DNA from: Saxidomus purpurata
Taxonomy: Eukaryota; Mollusca; Bivalvia; Venerida; Veneridae
Assembly (NCBI GenBank): GCA_022818135.1
Contig: JAFMSR010000013.1
Location: 22,404,207 to 22,468,206 of the forward strand
Direction of reading: 5' to 3'
DNA length: 64,000 nt
Below are positions 48,801 through 63,800 of the stretch, one piece after another. How positions within the stretch are numbered: the first letter of the stretch is position 1; the number at the start of each line of letters is the position of its first letter. A program made the translations under genes and the position numbers. Under the pieces are notes generated by a model that did no database searches, was not told the DNA's origin, and saw only the letters and a list, made by a program, of their open reading frames with translations.

Positions 48801-51800
48801 TCTAGTTTAAATCAGTGCTAAAGAGCGTCTTGTAATAATGACGGTCACCTTGACTTGTAATATCACTTGTAGTGGCTTGTAATTCAATTTAATCTTCCTT
48901 CCTAATCATACCTTAATGAGTGTTCTTAAACATACCAAGGACATCCGTAATTTCATTAAAGAAAACGCTTAGGGAAATGAACCTGAAATTTACTTAATAC
49001 TCAACCGTGAACATTATTATCTCTTAGCAAATGAAAGATAAGATATCTTTAGTCTGAATAGAAAACGAATTCCTATGGTTCAATTGATAGCCATATATAA
49101 GTTATATGTTACATTAATGTTAAAGCTTTGACATTCAATTATAATACAGGTTGAAGGTATAACTAAACTAAAAGGTATGCTCAGAAAAATGATAAAAATC
49201 TCTAAAATGATTTATCTTTCGCATAAGCGTCTTACTGAAACGTTAACGAGTGACTAATTTGTTGAAATCTACATGGCATTGACAACTGACGCAAGTATTG
49301 GGCACCATCACTTTGTTGAAACATGATTTGTATCAATTCTTTCACTTAGGGTCGTTTTCACATGCATACATGTAGGTGAAAGTTTTTGTAAAGAATTACT
49401 GTGTTGAGACATGTTGGTGATTGAACACTGTTCTGCAACCTTTAAACCGTGTCAATCAATCTTATGTATGAGCTGCCTTTTATCTGTTTTACAACATGCA
49501 ATATTTTCGCATTTTCTGAATTACATCTAAATTATTTTACTTGCATATATGGCTTTTGTTAATTAACGTTATATTTGTTCTTCTGAACAGTTTGCTGTTA
49601 TAGATACATTTGTATATGAATTAAATGCGGTATAGTCTTATATAGTCTCAGTATTGTCTTTGACAATAACTTTAACTAGGTGAAATATACATAAATGTTC
49701 ATTGCAAATATAATTGTACTGTAGTAATGTTGACTTCAAACATTCAAATTCTACTGATTATACCCTTGCAATCTCAGAATACTAATTCCATAACCTTCTG
49801 TCGGCTGCTTGCACTTCTACGGCGGTGATGAATGCAATGCTTTCACTTCTTTCCTTGATCTGTAGACTCTGGATCAAAGTGATACATTCATGTCCCATCA
49901 TGCTACAAATCTTGAGAAATATGTAGGATTATTTTTTGTCATTATTTTTTATTTCTGCCCGATGAACACCTAAAAGTGAGGACAATTCCGATTATGATGT
50001 TCTATTTACGTAATTACATCTCAGACGTTCATTTATTATCGAATGAAGTAGTGAAGACTATCATGATATTTTCTCTTTCAAATGAAATTATCATGTAGTG
50101 GAAAATGAAACAATCTGTGAAAACAAATTTCATGACATAAAGTTCTGTGGCATTCAAGGTGATTTTAGAACTAAGTGAGATATTTTCTCGGTTATGCTAT
50201 ACAGAGACAGGGACTTTTTGATATACCCTCAAACAACCAATGTCAAGAGAGGATGCAAATTGTAATTTCAAGAACAACTTATATCATCAGTCTAACAAAA
50301 GGAACATTCCTTACTCCAAAAGGTCGCGTTTTGTCGCTGTTACTAATTTTTCTAGTTTAATTCTAGATAATCAACGCATAAAAGATGAAATATGTAACGA
50401 AGTAAAAACACCAGCTACGTTTGAAGAAATATTTTTACGGAAATTATAGAGACAGCTTGAAATGCAAGTGGCAATTTAACACAAGGTCGGCTTTAATTTC
50501 TAGACGCGAAAAATGTGTAATTTTCAGGCATAAGCACAAGTCAGATGGAAATGAGTACTTTATTTTAGCTTCAAGCAAATTATAGAAATCATTTATACAG
50601 CAATGAGACCAATAACTTTAAAAACGACATTAAAAGAAAACGGTATGAAGCTGGTATAGTGTAATAAGAGATAAACATTATTTTGGACTTGAAATCTGCT
50701 TTAAAATGGGAAGGTGTCACAGCTGTCAAAACTTTATTTGCCAAAGGGTCTTATTTGTAAAACACGTTCAAAGCAGGTTTTATGTATCCGGATATTTTGA
50801 AAGTGGCCGGTACACTTTATGATACAATTTAGGAAGAAGGCTAGTGAACTTAAAGTAATCTGGCATAAGTCAGCAAGACTTTCGTTTGCTATATAAATAC
50901 GTTCTATTCTGTAATAAGGAAGAAGTGAGGAGACAGGAGGAGAGTTAGGATCGAGGACTACTGGGCAAGTTGGTTCAGTCGGGTCAGCCAGTAATTTAGA
51001 AACTTCATTTATGTCTGAATAGCTAAATAGTGTTTGTCATCTTATTCATTATTTGGATTTTAAATGAACTTTGAAGAGTCTTATAATTATAACGCCACTC
51101 TGGGACGTGGGGCATGCGTCAGAAATGTATTCATAAAGATGTATCTCGAGCGCTGAAATGTTTCTTGTGAGAAACTTCTAACATATAGATATATTTTACT
51201 CCTGAAACTGTTAGGCACATTATTATTTGTCAAAGGTGTGCGTTTGTAGTGTTCATAGTTCTATAACATCCGTTATAGAGCAACTGACTTATTACATTTT
51301 GAATATTTCAGTGTGACCCTGGCACCTCTGTTTACCGCATGTTTAAGACCTTGCAGGCTGATCCCCCTTACCATATGTTGCTAGGTGGTGGGTGTTCTAT
51401 CGCCTCAGAGGCTACCGCCCAGTCATCACATCTATGGAACATAACACAGGTTTGTTTAAGATACCGACCCGGTATATAAAACAAGCAAACTCTTTCTTTA
51501 ATTACTTGGTTTTCATATTAAATGTTAATTTCAATACTACTCGTACATGTTTATTGGCTTTGCATACTTAGAAAAAGTGAATCAAAGTCACTTATCTTCT
51601 TTTTGTCACAGTGGCAATCTGCTAAGCGCTGTTTTCACTAACAAGATTTAAAAACAATTTATCAAAATATATTACAAATGAGAATAACATTTAATAACAC
51701 TTTATGTTTTTATCTAATTTTTATACGGTCTCCTGTTTTCATATATTTAACACAGTATTTAAGGCGATGTATAATCACAGTTTTACATTCTGTTACATTG

Positions 51801-54800
51801 TTTTTTTAATGAGAATATGAGATTTTATTAAAATCCTTTTAAATTAATGTCTAATATCTGCTCAAATCCGGATCTAAATAAGCATGTACATCGAATCAGT
51901 GCGTGAATGATGTGATTAGCTTTTGCAATGTCAGATAACTATCTCATCAAAGTCATGTCTTCATCAAATGCTCCGGGGAGCTTAGAGAATCAAGGTACGA
52001 GTCACTGCAACAATCTGTTAAAGTCATTAATTCTCAGGTTTCCAGTCATCTTGCATTTAATGCGATTCGTTAGATGCAAAAGTGCCGGATGCATATAAAA
52101 GGTCATCAATAGCCATAATTATTTCAATTATAAACAAGAATCCCGACACTTGCAATTTCAGCACACACATACTTGTACGGACTTTCTATGAAAGTCTAAA
52201 ATGAATTTGTATCTTTACATATAGTGTAAATATTTATGAAAAAGATCCATAACCCAAACATTACATAAGACGCTTTTATATACATTTTATTTCATTTTCG
52301 AACAGATGCGAGTTTATCTGGCCCTTCTATCACTAACATGATTGTGTTACCGAGACAAAAACATTAAACCGGATACATATTCCTAGATAATGACCTTTAC
52401 ATTGGCAATAACTTAAGTACCTCTTTTCAAAGTCGTACTTGTGACGATTTTGACCTCACCTCCCCCGCCCACCCGTTCTCAAAAAAAATATTTTTACTGC
52501 AGTTATACTCGACATGGGTTTTCGCGACAAAAACGGATTAACACCAATCAAAAGGGATATACTCAAAATAAATGTATTAAGGTTTTAATGTATTTAACTC
52601 GGTAACGCAATCACAACACTGTTTAGATACATTCTGAAACACTTTTGTGTTTCAGAGTGTGATAATAAGTTTTAATACATGTATTAGTGACAAATTTCAC
52701 TTCCATTAAGGAAATTGCACAATCTAAATATGGGCATCAATTTTCTGTCTGTGATTGTTTCTGCTCATGAAAGTATTTTTATGCCAGTCGTCGGTCGATT
52801 AAAATGATTTCAAGAAAGTTCGTACAAAATGTTTTGATAGAAACACAAGAAAGTTGCGTTTAAAGTAATACTTGGATATGTATCTGTATAGCATTATAAT
52901 TATTATCCTGCATTTGAAATTCAATGATCTTAAAGTTTTCCTGGACCGAATTTATCTTATTTCGTATAATTGAAACCTATAGGAAATAGTGATATTGAAA
53001 CAAGAAAATACCTACATATCTCGCATAATGTAAAATGATTTATACTGGCCATTATAATTGCACTAAAAGTCAAGTTTCTAGTGTTTTGTAATTAGTTTTC
53101 ATATGGCTCGTCGTCACCAATTTTGTCAGACCGGAAACGATTCCCTCGTTTCTTCCGACTCGCTTTACCAGACCAAAAACTTAACCCTGCTCGGATAGAC
53201 CTTATGAAAACATTTAACTGGAAGAAGGTGGCTACTATCAACCAAGCCATGGAGTTCTTCTCAGTGGTAAGTTAATACAATAAATATCAAATTAGATAAT
53301 ATGGCTGAGTTTTTCTTTCAGGCTGCAGGTGAACGTAATGTTATAAAGTTCACATCAACTTGTATAATGATCCAGTTCTTTTTTTTAAGTCCATTTAAAA
53401 AACACGGATTTTTATAATATACAAACGACGCCATGTCACCGCAGACTTAAATTAACAGAGTTTTAAAAGATATTGAATTGAAACTAATACACACAATCAA
53501 ATAATAATTTAAATGTTATATGACACATAATAGAACTGTCGTGCCCTGACGTTATCACAGATTGAAGCTTTGTCGTGCATTTCTAACGTTTGTTACAGCT
53601 TAGAGAAAATGATGCAGAGTTCTACCATAAATGGGATGTTCGGCGTTTTAACAGTGAACACAAGGCTCGTGTAAAAGTCAAATACTGCTAAGGGTTAAGT
53701 TCAAACGCGTAAAGATATGACAGTAGGCTATGCATCTTAAATCAATAAACCACGATCTTTTGGAGATGAATCACGATTTATACATCTGAATTGTATATTA
53801 TGACAAAATATTGTTTACATCGCTGAAATAACTGGACTATATTTGCTGTTCGCATTATTGGACGAAGAACCATGGCATCAAATTGCACATTCCACAGTGT
53901 AGTTTTAATTGCGATCGCTTTTCGTCCTTTTCTGAAAAATAAAAACGATGTAGTTTCAGAAAACAAGTGCATTTCCCTTATAAAATACAAACATGTTCTC
54001 TGACACATTAGCCAGTTACGTCTAGCTCCCTCATCAGCGTTTATTAACAACCGATGAAATTTTCAAAAATTATAGAAGTAACATGATGCGTCTGCCGTAA
54101 ACATAATTGCTATGCATGTCCATAAATGAATAACTATGTATTTTCGATTATTTTCAAGCTATGATTCATTGGAAAACAAAAGAAAATACTTCGCTTTAAA
54201 ATATGTCTTTTTTCATTATTCTCAATAATATTTTCTCTTATTATAATACATAAGCGGCTGAATGAGCAATCCCTATTCTTGATGAAAGTATCATTTCCGT
54301 CTGTAGTTTAGGGTTAAAAGTACTTTATCTTTAACTAAAAATTGATGTTAATGTTAATGTCTCTACTCATATTTCAAAGAACTTCAAACAAGAAGGTAAT
54401 TTTCTGTCAAAGACGTGCCAATGGGTTTCTTTGACAGCTTATAATTTCTTCTAGCATATTGATTTATTCCCAGTAAACTGCCTTTTTGTGCGAATGTACT
54501 GGTTGAGGAATAACATTGTAGATATAATTCTTTGAAAGATAGAGAGTAAAGATAACAAGAAGAAAGTTGATGCAGTGACCGCTGTCAAACTGTTTCCTTG
54601 CCAGATTGTCTGTGGTTTGATATTAAGACATTGATCTAAATGGTTATTATTAGCCTTTCAGAAATGAAGTATATTATTTAGCAATACACTATTTCAATAG
54701 CACATGACTGACAGAAATGACATATGCTGGGAAGTAATGGAAATTTGCGTCGCTTGTTTGTCAATTTATAATACTATGTCATGCAATCAGGATTGTAATT

Positions 54801-57800
54801 GAACATTCAGAATCAAAGAAACATATGTTGAAGTACAATTGTTTCCATTGATTCCAAGCGTGTAAATTACTCGTGGCTGTTCTATATTGAGACTCGTTTT
54901 GTTCTAGCTTGTTCTATTATTTATGTCTCAGAAAGTTATGAAATACACAAAATGTAAAGAGTATGTATTCACTTACTCCCTAGTACATAATATCAATACA
55001 AGTGTAAAACAATAGTGTACCATGGAATGAAATACCTTATATACCTTTTATATGAATGAAACAAATACACAGTCAGTTTATCTGGAAAATGATTTAAAAT
55101 ATTTTTTATATATACTGGATTCCTACCAGTCATCGGGCGGGAAATGAACATTTTTGTATTTATTGTAGCAACAAATACTAGTAAACCCATAAAATTTTCC
55201 AATGATAAACTTAGGTATTGTGATGACATTGTAAACTTGTCAGTTTAGCGACAGCGTCCACAGCTTGTTTGTAAATGAGGTCAGAAAAGGGGTTCAATTT
55301 CTCTTTTTAAAGCCACATCGGGCAACCAATTATCGGGCACTCAACTTTGTGCAAACCACTATTCCCAACAAAGATGTTTAGTGTTTGTTTTACTATTTTA
55401 AATACATGTACGAAAACAACCCAATAAATATAAGTATATTCCATTCAAGATACATGTACACACCATTTAACTTGCATTATTTACATGTGTAGTGTTCATG
55501 TTCAGAAGGATGGAATATGAACAGTAATGATTTTTCTTTCTCATGCTGATCTTTAAAAAAAGAAAAAAAGGGGAAGCCAAAATAAAAAAATATGCGTCTT
55601 GTGAGCCTTGAACCCTGTCCGCGTGGGTGACAAACTATGATTGGAACCACTCGACCAATTCTGACAACTTTTTTCATCTATCGTATTTAAAACTACTTAT
55701 CTCATGTCGATTTTATATTACGCCTCATGCGTTACACGGTCTATTTATGTTGAAATTGTATTTCTTGAATATAGAGCGCTCTACTTACTTTTACACATTT
55801 TTATTCAAATAATTATATATCTGACATAGTTTCGTTCACATTTTCTGCAATATCGATATTCAGTGTACCTTTACAAACTGAACCCCTGCTTTTATCTCAG
55901 CGCATGCGCAATAAAATCGGAAAAACCCCAACTGCTGGCAGCTTAGGTTATAAATAGTAACACACTAGAGATGTGATTTAAGCGGGATATTTAACAAATA
56001 TGAGAAGTTTGAGTTTCCTATTTAGTCACTTACACCGAAAGAACAATCGTCCCAGTGACACGGTTGCGTAATCTAGGACCTTGAGTACGGTATAAAGCCT
56101 ATGCGGTACGAAACATAAAATCGCCCGAAGATCTGGTAGCGCCCGATAACTGGTAGGAATCCAGTATCCATCGAAATCGAAATTCACAAAATAAACGTGA
56201 TTAAACAATGTATCCTCTCAAAATAATTACTAGAAATGTGAAGTAAAAATACAGCTCAGTCGAAGTCACAAGGTGACCTCTTATTTATCAAACTAATCAT
56301 TGTATTTATCAAACGATGGGTTGTCAATGTGTATTGCAAATTTGAAATGTTTTGGTATTTTGCCGTGAATACTTCATGTTTAAACGTTCTAAAAGTGCAT
56401 TGTTTTATATAAACAAGGTTTTCATTTCCTTAAGTAAGGATTACAAAAGTCACAATACGGATTTGTCGACAAGTCCTCATTACTCTTTTTGGTCTTTCTA
56501 ATGTGACAACATTTTACATGTATATGATATTAAGTTAGAAATTCTGCCGTCCTATTAGTGAACATCATGTCGCAAATGCTTCTTTCATTATTTTCAGGCG
56601 AAATTTTGATAACCGATAGGAGACTTGTTGAAATTAGTAATTAAAAGTGGATGACATTTTCTACTGACGGAAAATTAAATGAATTGTTGACAATTTATTA
56701 TTGAACAGGTGATAGACGATTTTGTAAAGAGAGTTCAAGGGACAGAGATTTCTATAATTTCACAAGAAATATTCGTGAACGATCCACTGACGAGAGTTCA
56801 AAATCTAAAGGTAAAGAAAATAACTGGATGCAGACCATGCGTTATCTTGTTAGTTTTTTCTTATAGTTTAATGACCCTTTTAGCAGTATTTTAGTTCTGC
56901 ACATATGGGCCAGTTTACTTTACTATCGTTCCAAGCACACCCATCCGTCGTAAAATGCTACCAATCCAATCGAAACACCTCGTCAGATTGCTTTGATGTA
57001 AGGTAACGTAATCTGCCGAGGACTTCCGATTGGCTACAAATCGTCTAAAATGAAAAGTAAAATCGGTAATAATGCTAAAACCCGAGAAATCGGTCAGTAA
57101 TATTTACTGATTAAAATCACCGACCTCAACTCGTGACCGCAGTGGCTAGTCAGATATTGTCAGAACATTCTTAATACAATTGTTGCAACACCTTAAGTTA
57201 AGTTCACAAGTTTAGACTACACATTTAGAGCTTTAATACAGAAAGTGGAAACATTTTGAAATTGACCGTACCTTATAAAAGTTAAGTATTGGAAGAGTTG
57301 AAAAAATGAATGGGATTGTTTACGCGTAGAAATATAAGTTTGGCAAGCTAAATGAAAGAAAGAGGTCTGTACAGCAGTATTTAGCCAGTACAAGAGCAGA
57401 TAAAAGTACTAGAATACACTTTCTTTTTATTAGAAACATGATGCCAGAATTATCATGACGGCAATGTATGAAGACAGAGCAAGAGCAGTCTTATGTGCTG
57501 TAAGTAAATACAGACGAAGCAGTGTTACATAATAGTGATAAATGTTACCGACGAAGCAGTGATCATTGTCTAGTCACTCCTTTATTTAATAGTCTGGCAT
57601 AACGAGTGTACTAAAATGTATAACTATACACGATTAGATAATTTTGTCGTTAGTTACCTAATAACCTTGGCTACGTACATTGAAGTTTTTAATTATCCCA
57701 AACAGGCACTTACCGTTTTTAAACACATGTATATTGGAGGAATAACAACTGTAGTGGTAGAACTGTCGTGTATTACATAATGTGTTTAAAATGAAAACGT

Positions 57801-60800
57801 TTTTCTCGTGTTATAACCGCCGCTTCAATTAAAATGAATCTACTGTAAATAAATTCCACTACTAACATGATGTGTGGAAGTGTTAAAATATCTAAATGCA
57901 TTAGTGCTAGATACATATACCAGTCAGTACCACTTTTACGGCAGGCATACAAAGTTGGCTTGTTCGGGCCGAAAATTGTGTGGGTGTTCGTAGGATGGTT
58001 CTCGTCACACTTTTGGAGAATCAAATTGGAAGACTTAGATTGTACTGAGCATGAGATGGATTTAGCAGCTGACGGAGCATTTATAACCGGACCGGTATAT
58101 CAAAATCCGATAGAGGAAAAGGGAATTGCAAATCTGACAGGTACGTACTAGACATTTGTGCAAAAGGAATTGTAACATTTAATAACTGATAAATTGACCC
58201 ATTCAAATATGAATAAATCATTGGCAACTTTTGATATTAATTTGATCAGTATCGACACAACTCACATCGCTTCTTTATGGTTACTGTAATATTAATTAAC
58301 GACTATGTGAATTGGTTAGATCTCCCGCGCTAAGCATCGCTAAGCATGTTTAGTAATATGCAACTACAATTTCTTACTCAACAGTATTTTAAAAATGTCT
58401 TAATTAAATATTTGTCTGCTACAGCAAAGGAGTTTGACGACTTGTACCACAGCTATAAATTGTATGACCCAGCGATGAAGCAGTTCGAATTCGTATCCCA
58501 CCAGTGCTATGATAATATATGGGCAGCTGCAATAGCTTTCAATTGCACAATCCAAAGGCTTCATGATATTGGTATAGGATCCATCTTCCTGTATTTCTTC
58601 AAAAATACTCCTATCTTAATAAGCAACCTTATAGTTATTTTTATTTATTTGTAAGGCAGAGAAGAAATGCATTTTCATGACCATATAGTACATACTCACG
58701 AAGAAAGAAGCCAGGAAAGTGTTTGGAAAATACTTAACATCAGGTTTTTAAAGTATTCTATTCTTGTAACTATTATTTACACTAGAAAACGATAAAAAAA
58801 AAATGAATAGTCAGAATAAGGCGAGCTGGCGACCTTTTGCGGTATCAAATGGTCATTTATTCCTCGTAACACTGGCAAATCGTTCAGTTTAAGAATCGTA
58901 TTGTTTTGTGTCATAAATCAAAATATGTTGCATTAACTTTACTCTTTCAGGTCATCCCAAAACACTTGATATGTTTACATATGCCGACACCGACATAAAT
59001 GATATCATTTTCGAATGCATGAGTAATATTTCAATGACTGGTGTAACTGGTAAAGTTGTCTTTACGTCTGGAGCAGACCCGAACAGAATAGTAAAAATGG
59101 AGCGAATTCAAGGTATACATTTCTAGTTCATAAGCACAATTTTCTAAATAAATCATTGAATTCATTGTTAAAGAAAACTATTTTATTTTTATTAATACAA
59201 TGATATGTGTTAGTGAGGCACATCTACATGTACAGATATATAAAGATCATAAGCCTACAGACGGCAACCCTTTTATAGCTATGCATTTTCAGGACAATTT
59301 TATGAAGCTTTTAGATATCGAATTAAATACGCAGATCATTGCATTCTTGGCATGTGATCTGGTAGCCTTATATCAAAGGGTTTCTAATACAAAAACTCAA
59401 TAGACAAACCTTTCATGACCAGTATGGGATGTAAGGTGTTAAGACGACTTTGAATAGCTTTAGCTTGAAGACATGTGTCTGAAATACATTGTAGCACCAT
59501 GTTGATAATGGATAAATTTATTTATTTTTCTTTCTCTTGTGTTTTTGGTCATAGGCGGGGAAAGAGAACTCATCGGCCATTACAGACAAGACATGGATCC
59601 CAATGGATACTTTGAATGGATTGAAGGTGCTATTAAATGGAAAGGTGGGGAAATTGTCGCTTTTAATTATTATTATTAAATGTACACCTCAATAAATCGA
59701 AATCACAAAAGACAAAGGAATATGAGATTTGTTTGCTCCTGCATATGGTCTATTTATTGTTGCAAGTTATATCTTCTAAATGATGAAGAAACTTAGTTTA
59801 TGCTTGCCAGATAAGAAAAATAATTGAACCTACAGTCAACTAAATCCAGTAAAATATGTTTATCTAGTCGATTGTAGCAACACTATACGAGCGTCCTTGT
59901 GAACTAACTAAAACATAAAAATTAGGTGTGCACATATAATACCAAGCTTATAAATAAGTACGATATACATAACAAGAACCCACGCATAATATATGCTAAT
60001 AGATAAATAACAGAACAAAGACACAACAGCTTAACTTAAAACAGATAATAATTATTCAAAGATCACACAATAAAACGCGATGACAAAACCACATCTGAAT
60101 TAAGCCAATTAAAACATAGTAGTTAACTAAAAGTAAAACTAAACAATCCTTACAACAATAGTAATGCAAGTCAACCAACGAAGACATTTGTTTATATCTA
60201 TTGATCGTTATTAATTTCACCTTGCATTTTCATGTAATATCTGTATTTCAAATGAGATAAATATCGTTGTGTAAGTGTACCAGAAATAAGTAACTTGTTT
60301 AAAAGCAGTAAGCATTTTGAATCAGTGTCATAGTTCACTTCATCCCAGCAGTTTGATTTAAATACACTTGTATCCATATTACGAATTTAATTAAATAACT
60401 AGTAAAAAATAACTAATAACACTAGTCACAGAATGCTAGCTGCCTCATACAATATGAAATACATTTTTAAACAGTTTTGAAATACTAGCAAATAGGTAAT
60501 TTCACATTATATTTAGATGGAAATATTCCACGTGATTCAACATATGTCACCGAAGAGGAAGTTAAGATGCCGTTGAGTCTTTACGTAACTGTGACAACGT
60601 TATCTGCAGTGGGAATTTGCCTAGCAGTTGTGTTCCTGGTGTTCAACATAATTAACAGGAAGAACAGGTACAGTTGTGAATATGAAGTGACTTTGTTTAA
60701 ATCTGTTAACGATGTTATAGCAGAAGTATACAAATATCTCCTTTATGTTGAATTACAATACTATATTAAATTCATGCACAACTTTTTTTAATTGATATCT

Positions 60801-63800
60801 AAATTGGAACTATTTCAAATTTTGATTTTCGTCAATGCAATTAAGTTTTTTTCGATTATCGCCATTTCCATTGAAATACCTTGTAGGTTTATTCTACCAG
60901 AAAACATAAATTTTAAACTCTTTTTATAGCGGCAAGTAGCTGATGAAAACATTTGACTTAAACATATTTCATCTGTATTTCGTTTTTAACAACACAGAAA
61001 CGTAAAATTGTCTTCTCCAAATATCAACAATATCATACTCCTCGGCTGTGTACTGTGCTACTGTTCCGTTTTCTTTAAAACGACGGAAGTTGACAGTGTG
61101 ACTGTTTGCATGGTAAGTCTGTTTCTGTAAACAGAAACATCTACGTAAAGTTTTGATGGCATATATTTCATTTGTAAGTTCAGTCATATTTTGCATGGGA
61201 TGGCGTCTGTTATCAGTTGTACATATGTACTTGTACTAGAATCTAATTTTATGTAAAATACTATGAAAGATTAAAGAAAAATACGATCATGGTTCAAACA
61301 TTTCCTGCCAAGGTCTTGAAAAATCACAGAAAACAGAAACGGCTTTGCTGCCGTTAAACGTTGATATTTTTCTCATTGATAAAGTGTGTTACGTATAAAA
61401 AAGTGCAGTGCATTTTCAAATTATTTAGAACATTGGCGAAAACTTCGGTGATGAGCCATTATCGATGATGTTCGTCTATCTTGAGTATAAGAAAGAAACT
61501 TAAGCAAATTAATCCATTCTTCAAGAGGAGCTACGGTTCCCTTTTTTGTTATCCTTTATTTTTGTTATCCTTCATTTTTGTTTTCAGACAAGAAAGTTCT
61601 TGTTCAGCCTCGGCTTTACGGTAACATTCGGTGGTTTGTTCTCAAAGACATGGAGAGTTTACCGCATTTTTACCAACAAGAAACTTCTCAAACGGGTAAA
61701 AACTTTATGCAATTTGAATGATCTTGTTCGCAAATAGTTGATCCAGAAATTACATTAATTATAACGCATTCGCGGCAAAACTGAATCCCGAAGAACACAA
61801 CATGAGTCTGATGACAATCCATAAAGTTAAGCGTCTTTGATGCACCATTCCGATAATAAATGTTCAGTTAATAATGACACCTGACCTGCCTGTTTCCGTG
61901 AAATGCTTGAGCCAGACCGGCGACAACTATTATGATTATATAGGTTTTTGTAGGGGTGTTGGGACTTTTACAAAGACAACTCAACACAATGTAAACAGTA
62001 TTATAGAAGCATTTAATTATATACATGTCATGCATTGTTGTTCCTATGTTAAAACGGTCAGTGTTGTTATTCTAAGAAATACTGGTTTACAACTTATATC
62101 ATACCTATTATAGTTTACTCAGTATTTCTTTCATATTAGCCTTATATAAAGTTGTTTTAACAAGTTCACTGTCAGATAAATGGCGAATATCCTTGCGAAA
62201 TTCATTTTAAGAGGACAATGCACAATTTCAAAAGAAAAAACATATTTTGGTTATGTGTTGCCGACATCAGTTCAAAGGAATACGTATATATTCAATTTGA
62301 AATATGTCGGTAATGAACAAAATACTTGAACTTCAAATTAATACAAAAAAACCTATTTGCAACAACTACAGAATTATCAGATAATTGTGTCCTCGGACAG
62401 ACAAAATATAGAAATTTAACAAGTTTATAGACGGATGTCTACCAAATCGTTTAGAAACTATATGTTGCTAGTTGACAAGTTACAACTTTGATTTTAATAT
62501 GCAGTTGTACTCCTATTACAAGTGTGTTTCACAAAGGGTTACAAATACACATATATTATACCTATCATTTCCTTATGCAGACGGATGTCACTTAAAAGAC
62601 ACGTTTCAAAAGTTTAGATCTGTACTAAGTACACTGTATACTGGCATCAGATTGCTTCCAAAGTGGATAATCTTTTATATATGACATTTCGTTTGTTTTA
62701 GACAATAAAAGATTACCAGCTGTTGGCTATTATTGGTGGTCTGGTCGGTCTAGTTCTCATCGTGCTTATCATGTGGACGATTATTGGTGGGCATGAAGTG
62801 ATAGTTAAAGAGTTGGAAAAAGAGGCAAGTAGTCGATAGTTATGTGTATGCCTATTTTTTGCAAGTATCTGAACCTAGCCAGCAAAAGAGAATGTTTACG
62901 CCAGTTACTCCAATGCTATAAAAAACATTCTACAGTTATCCTAAACTCATGACATATTTACTACTAATTTCTAAACATTGTAACATATTTATCCTATACC
63001 TAAACATCAGATTGTAAATCATGACGAATCTCTATCCATGGAAGTAAGGTAAACCACGACAATATCCTTTCGGTCATCTTAATGAGCATGCTAGTATCCT
63101 GACAATAATATGAAGTATGGCGTTTGTTTAGTTGGACTACAAAAGACAAGCAAATTAGAACACAAAAAATGAAAACTTTGAAATAATTATATCCAAGGTC
63201 TATGTATGAGAACACAGAATTCTGCATACATGTACAATGATGTATTTGACATTAAGCAATCGTAAAAAAGCAAACATGTTTCAAATGTCGCAGGATAACA
63301 GAGAGGACATCATTTGCATTGCACTTCTCCTTCTTATACATTTTTTGTAACCAAAAACCATCAATTACATCACGTTTTCCAAATAAGGCTATGTCTATCT
63401 CTTTGTGCACAATACTTTGGAGGGAATGGACAAATCGGTTTCTTCTCAGCTAAGGGTATGGTGATGGTATTGTGTTTTTTTAGCCAAACCAATTGGACTC
63501 TTTGGTGATCAGTCACGAAAACATATAATACGTCTAGGAGAAATTTAAACCTAAACCGTTTCGGGATCACTTTTTCTCCCTATTGAACTATTGTGTCCAC
63601 TTTTTCTTTCCTTAAGGTTTTGTTTATAGTCCCGGCCGATCATGGGATTTCTCCCCTGGTGAACTTGTCAATACCCCAGTATGACTCCCGTGCATACTTA
63701 CACCTAACGAAATTTGAAAATCTAACGAGTTTTGTTCAACCCGACTGCGATACCCAGTTAGTTTTATCCAACGATTATGATTATCTAGCCAAATTTAAAA

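Larger units (their letters stand above)
36893..51311 (+). other. Copy B intron 1
   Basis: 14.4 kb intron separating the signal-peptide exon from the rest. Elements named separately: a dispersed repeat, a SINE, a LINE 3' end, a mariner relic, a bivalve repeat and a TA-flanked MITE. The stretches 37930-42950, 45310-46500 and 48310-51300 hold nothing recognisable. Confidence 0.7.

Noticed and set aside
50175..50449. Two overlapping open frames in copy B intron 1
   Set aside because: No family motif; the frames overlap with different phases and nothing similar was seen elsewhere in the window.
57867..57944. Extension of copy B exon 6 upstream as an alternative start
   Set aside because: The frame is open, but homology to copy A starts exactly at the 'ggcag' acceptor and the extension has no signal peptide.
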